DNA from: Rosa chinensis
Taxonomy: Eukaryota; Streptophyta; Magnoliopsida; Rosales; Rosaceae
Direction of reading: 5' to 3'
Assembly: GCF_002994745.2 (NCBI RefSeq)
Contig: NC_037094.1
Location: forward strand, 24,281,001-24,345,000
DNA length: 64,000 nucleotides
Both the position numbers and the translations under genes were made by a program. Below the pieces are notes generated by a model. It was not told where the DNA came from. It saw nothing but the letters and a program-made list of their open reading frames with translations, and made no database searches. This document shows, piece by piece, positions 59,754 to 64,000 of the stretch. Positions within the stretch are counted from its first letter, which is position 1; every line of letters begins with the position of its first letter.

Positions 59754-59867
59754 TTTCTCTTTACCTAAAACTCTAATCCATCAAAATACTCCATATCATT
59801 CCCTGCCCCCAATAAATGATACATCCCAATTAAAGCAAAACCTTCAAGAATCTTCCCAACAGAAAAA

Positions 59868-60149
59868 TGTAGGGAAAATGCTCATTTGTTTACCCAAAAC
59901 ACTCTAAGGGATTATTTCCCCTTTACCCAATTAATGTTAAAGGAAAAACATATTGTGTGCCTTCGTCAAAGTGATTGATGGAGAGGGAATCAAGCAATTA
60001 CCGATTAACATCAATCAGCATGAATTATGAACCAATCAGTAGTTAATGTCATCATTGTAATTGTTCTTTCCATTGTAATTCTCTCCCTATATAAAGGGGT
60101 TATGAAATGAAATGAGTAGACCAATTCCAATTCCCATTTTACTTTTACA
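59868..60149 (+). repeat. 5' LTR of the right copia element
   Basis: It starts TGTAGGGAAAATG at the break from the X alignment and probably ends ...CTTTTACA. A TATA box (ctatataaagg, about 60087-60097) is present. The following 'cgttatcaacacg' fits the half-tRNA type primer site of many plant copia elements. The first four bases (tgta) also occur in the empty site, so the start is certain only to within four bases. Confidence 0.72.
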
Positions 60150-61890
60150 CGTTATCAACACGCTCAGAGCAAATAGCCAAGAGAAAAAAAACTAAACCTT
60201 AGTTTTTTTTCTTTCTGCCGCACCAATTAAAAAAAAAAAAAAAAAAAAACCGTGCAGATCGGTGACCGCCAGCCCACGTCACCGGCCTCCATCTCAATCC
60301 AACGGCTTTCCCCCTCGATCCCAGCCCTCCAGGCCGCTCGCTGCAGTCTCCGGCCTACAGCACCACCTGCAGCCCACACCCACGCCTTCGACCAGATCGG
60401 GGACCGCCCCCTGAGCCTGCAACACCGCTGACCAGCCATTCCAGCCGGCCTCAATCAAATCCCATCATTGCACGATCCATACCGGCCAGCAGCACCGATC
60501 TCAACCTGCAGCCCTGCTCCAGCCTACTCCGTCCTCCTACCCATGCGGCCAGCCCACAGCGCCGATCCCAGCACAGAATCCGCAGCCCATCTGCAGCAGC
60601 GCCTCCGCCAACGCTCGGATTGGCCAGCCGGGATCCGCTCGTCTCTTGCTCCGCCCCGGCGCCCCTGCCTAGCCTAGCCCCAGCGCCCCCGCGCCCTCGT
60701 CCAGACCGGCTTCTGCAAGAAGTTTCTTCTTCCTGCAAACAGCAAAACAAACAGAGAGAACCAGAAAGACGAAGACACGAAGGAGGAGGAAGAGAGAAAA
60801 AAAAAAGAAGAGAAACAGAAAAAAAAGTGGTGACCGGGCTCAAAGATCAGACCCGGCCCAAAGAAAAAAAAAAAAAAAAACAGGGTGACCCGGCCCAAAT
60901 TTAAAAAAAAAAAAAAAAAAAGAGAGCAAAAGTGACCTGGCCGAAGTAAAGACCCGGCCCAAGAAAAAAGAGCAGGCCTCTGCAACCCAAAAAAAAAAAA
61001 AAAAAGCAAAAGCAAAGAAAAAAAAGAAACAGGCCCTGCGCCCAGAAAAGAAAGAAAAAGAAAAAAAAAAAACAGGCTAATAAAAAGAAAAAAAAAACAA
61101 AGCCCACTGCTGAAAAGGGAGAGGAAGCGGCCTAGTTTCATAAGCCCAAAAACATCGCTACGCACGCCTACATCAACACGCGCGTGCGCTAGGATTGTTT
61201 TCTTTTTCGAAACCAAGTATGTTCTTTTTAATTTATTTTCATACTATGGTAAATTCTCATTATTTATTTTCTTGAGCATGCTATATATTTTATTGTTTAT
61301 GCTTTTATTATAAATTTTTCGAGCAAGCTTAGTTAGATTATATTAATTATTTTACGCATGCTTTGTCATTTATGCTTTATATAATTATCTTTAAGCCATG
61401 ATTATATATTTGATTTTTGAGCATGCCATATATATCTATATATATTGTTATATATTATTTATGAAATTTTGAGCATGTTTTTATTTTATTTACGCTTATA
61501 TAAATTATGTCTACACATGCTTTGTATTTTACTAATTGTTTACATTTTATTTTACGCATGCTATATTATTGCTATTATTATGTGTAATATATAATTTGTT
61601 GTATATTTGTGCAATTTGAGCATGTCATGTAGTTTATTTTTATATGCTATATTTAAATGTGCTATGATTATTTTTAATGCAACATATCAATACCGTTTGG
61701 CCATGATAATGAAAATTCATGCGCATTATACACACACTTACTGTGATAAAGTATTTTCACATAGCATCAAAAAAAAAAATGTGACCATTACGAATCTTGG
61801 TCTTGAAATCTAATTCATATATTTGGAAAATAATTTACGTGGATGTCTTTATGACTGCGTAATTTATATCTTCTCTCTTGTTTTATGTAG
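60150..61890 (+). other. Long untranslated leader of the copia element
   Basis: The first part (60240-60720) is unusually C-rich. It is followed by A-runs alternating with 'gacccggcccaa' (60780-61100). The rest (61200-61890) is very AT-rich and repeats a GCATGC-centred motif (gagcatgc / acgcatgc, at about 61276, 61355, 61411, 61472, 61555 and 61618). No real coding frame is present. Confidence 0.6.
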
Positions 61891-62862
61891 ATGGCTGATC
61901 CAACTCAACCTGAGTTTGACATCTTGGACTCAGAAGGACTTGAGTACCATCGTTGGGTTTCCGATATGGAAACTGCCTTTGTGGCAAAAGACTACACTGC
62001 CACCATTACTGATCCCAAAGATGATGAACTATCTAATAAGGTGAAAGCAGATGCCTTAATTTTTTGAGGCGACATATTGATCCTAGCCTACGCTGGGAGT
62101 ACCTTCAGTTGAAGACACCCAAAGCACTGTGGGATGCCCTTAAAGGACGTTTTGGGAACATTCACGATACTTTGCTCCCAGGACTGGCTGTTCAGTGGAA
62201 TGGAATCCGCTTGCTTGACTATAAAAAGGTCAATGACTTCAACAAGGACATGTTGCGCTTAAAGGCACGTCTCAATTTCTGTGGAAGGGAAATCACAGAA
62301 GATGATATGATCTACAAGACTCTTACCACCTTTCCTAATTCAGCTTTTATACTAGCGAACCAGTATCAGTTGGATTATGACAACAAAAGAATCACAACAT
62401 TCAATAAGTTGATAAGCCTACTGCAAGTGGCTGAGAGACAAAATAAGATTCTCTTGAATAACAATGCCAGGCCCACTGGGACAAAGAAAATTCCCGAGGC
62501 TAATTATGGAAAAATGAAAGGTGGAAATAACTCCAATGCAAGGGGGTTTAGACGTGTTGATCCCTACCCACGTGGCAACCATGCACCACGTGGAAAGGGA
62601 CATGGGGATCATGGCAACAAGATGCAAACGGAAAGAGTTGACAATGAACCATGCTATAGGTGTGGATTCATTGGGCATTGGTACAAGAACTGCCAAGCAA
62701 AAAACAGAGTAGCAGCAATTACAAGAGGTATAGAGAGTCTAAAGAACAAGTGGCTCACTATATGGAAGAAGGAGGTCATGACCTAGACGTCAACCTTACA
62801 GTTGCAGACTCTAATGGCAAAGAGGAACTTGCTAAGTCAATGGATGCTCTCAATCTTGACTG
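61891..62862 (+). pseudogene. Copia gag (capsid and zinc knuckle), frameshifted
   Basis: It starts at ATG 61891 with MADPTQPEFDILDSEGLEYH. One base is missing at about 62062-62066, giving a stop after ALIF; the frame resumes at 62064 as HIDPSLRWEYLQLKTPKALW and runs to 62786. The capsid part (about residues 60-200) is the UBN2-type copia gag. A CCHC zinc knuckle, CYRCGFIGHWYKNC, sits at 62652-62693, preceded by Gly/Arg-rich sequence. The frame then breaks again before the protease. Gag normally forms the particle that packages element RNA; this copy cannot. Confidence 0.85.
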
Positions 62863-63235
62863 ATCTGCTTTATTCATTTTATTTTCCAAAGACAGTTGTG
62901 AAGGCATAATGCCTCATTTTTAATTAGACTATTGTTTGGTCTTAAAATTTATTTTCAATCATGGATTGATGAATTAGATTTCTGAACAAAGACCTTTGAT
63001 TTGCTTATCGTTGGCTTATTAATAAATTTTGAATTTTATTCTGAAGCACTGAAACTATTCAAATTTATTTCTATACACATATTTACATGGTTCGAAATAG
63101 CACTATCAAGATGTAAAGCAATACATCCAGAAAAAAAAAATTATTAGAATGAAAAGAATACCATTCTACGCAAATAGAAATACTCTAAAGAATATGAGTT
63201 ATATTTTCTAAATACCTCCCATTTATTTGTAGGAA

Positions 63236-63800
63236 TGAATGGAGGAGAACTTGAGTGCTTAGATGATAGTGGGACTACCCACACAATATTAAGAAATTGG
63301 AAATTATTCATTGAACTAATAGCCTATAAATTCCTCTGTGACTACGATGATTGGATTATCACAACTAATAAAATGGCAAGGAACTGCCAAATTTTTGCTG
63401 CCTAATGGCGCAACATTTCAAGTCACAGACGCTCTATATGCACCAAGAGCTAATCGAACCTTGTTAATGTTTCAAAGCAATTTGTGCCAACGGTTATCAT
63501 GTAAAAACACACTGTGAGAATGGAACTGAATACCTTGATATTAACTCTAATGAATGTGGAAGGAAACGCATTTTAGAGAAATTTATGAGTCAATCTAGTG
63601 GACTGTACCCCACTACGATTTGGATCATTGAATCCTATATTGTCACCAACAATGAAATGTGGGACCCTGACTCATACAGGCTTTTGCATGACGCCTATGG
63701 CACCGAGGTCATGACATGATGATCCGTATTTTTAAAAAGCACTCACACGGACATCCCTTCTTTCGAGTGAAAAATGGGAGAAAAATCCGCCACACTGCAA
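63236..63800 (+). pseudogene. Copia protease and pre-integrase remnant
   Basis: The frame from 63236 has LDDSGTTHTIL, the aspartic protease active site (DSG). It loses the frame within 60 codons. From about 63655 'NEMWDPDSYRLLHDAYG' and 'HSHGHPFFRVKNG'-like sequence corresponds to GAG pre-integrase, homologous to 1063-1194. Stops in all frames. Confidence 0.72.
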
Positions 63801-64000
63801 GGTGTCAGTTCTAGTATTGCTCAAATGCAGTCATTGCTTTCTGAAGTACCAGAAGCACTACCTCCCTCCCATTATGCCTCATTAACTATTTCAAAGGCAC
63901 ATCACTCGTTTTGCAAAGCCTGCTTTTTAGCAAAAACATGATCGAGACCTTCCTATGCTAAAGATACAAAACAAAACATTCCATTCTTACAAAGGATACA

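Larger units (their letters stand above)
34252..59867. repeat. Tandem segmental duplication, copy Y
   Basis: This is collinear with 4663-25611. Departures are the insertions listed separately, small indels, and the loss of about 300 bp near 55493. It ends where a copia element enters the outer Mutator-like element at 59868. Confidence 0.88.
57525..59867. mobile_element. Outer Mutator-like element (Y), interrupted by copia
   Basis: It has the same left end and TATATTAAT flank (57516-57524) as at 23278. At 59868 a copia LTR begins; the missing right end should lie beyond the copia, outside the window. Confidence 0.85.
59868..64000 (+). mobile_element. Ty1/copia retrotransposon, 5' part (Y only)
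   Basis: It enters the outer Mutator-like element; X is uninterrupted there (…agaaaaatgta|atccc, about 25611). Order: LTR (59868-60149), a long leader (60150-61890), gag (61891 to about 62862), the protease motif DDSGTTHT (about 63264-63287), GAG pre-integrase (about 63650-63780) and the start of integrase. The 3' part lies outside the window. Frameshifts in gag and the protease region show it is inactive. Its pre-integrase segment is related to that of the left copia. Confidence 0.88.

Noticed and set aside
60227..61216. Long minus-strand frames rich in Phe, Leu and Ser
   Set aside because: They are the complement of poly(A) runs and C-rich leader sequence of the copia element; no domain is present.

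Overview
This is nuclear DNA of a flowering plant. It is AT-rich, its genes are split by GT-AG introns, and it carries plant receptor-like proteins, RLCK-VII kinases and typical plant transposons (copia, LINE, PIF/Harbinger, hAT, Mutator-like). The protein families point to a eudicot. Rosaceae is only an impression. I see no bacterial, organellar or CRISPR sequence.

The main structure is a tandem segmental duplication with a period of about 29.6 kb. Copy X begins at 4663. Copy Y begins at about 34252 and stays collinear with X until a copia element interrupts it at 59868. Each unit reads: a small two-exon gene, RLCK-VII kinase exons (P1), a long low-coding stretch, an EER5/Thp1-like fragment, a receptor-like-protein (RLP) remnant, two unrecognised exons, a second kinase (P2), a degenerate GTCGGCAGTACCCTC array, and two nested Mutator-like elements holding LRR gene pieces. 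In X this continues with a third kinase (P3), another RLP remnant and a nearly full-length RLP pseudogene (about 31189-34101). Almost every host gene here is broken, often by different lesions in X and Y.

Because each copy gives the empty site for insertions in the other, several elements can be bounded to the base. X-specific: a 716-bp hAT-like element, a LINE RNase H fragment, and two solo LTRs of 1754 and 787 bp. Y-specific: a 5.33-kb PIF/Harbinger element with both ORFs, a 2.95-kb hAT element carrying fragments of ribosomal protein L12, HGH1 and calmodulin, a LINE tail, and a copia element running off the right edge. The left edge (930-4662) is a decayed copia with a 3' LTR.

The only potentially intact coding units are the small 47-aa gene in X, the Harbinger ORF1, and (apart from one frameshift) the Harbinger transposase. 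The window is best read as a decaying, transposon-rich RLP/RLCK-VII gene cluster. Two cautions apply. X and Y could be two haplotypes wrongly placed in tandem. The stretch at about 49-54 kb has an excess of one-base homopolymer deletions that looks like uncorrected sequencing error.
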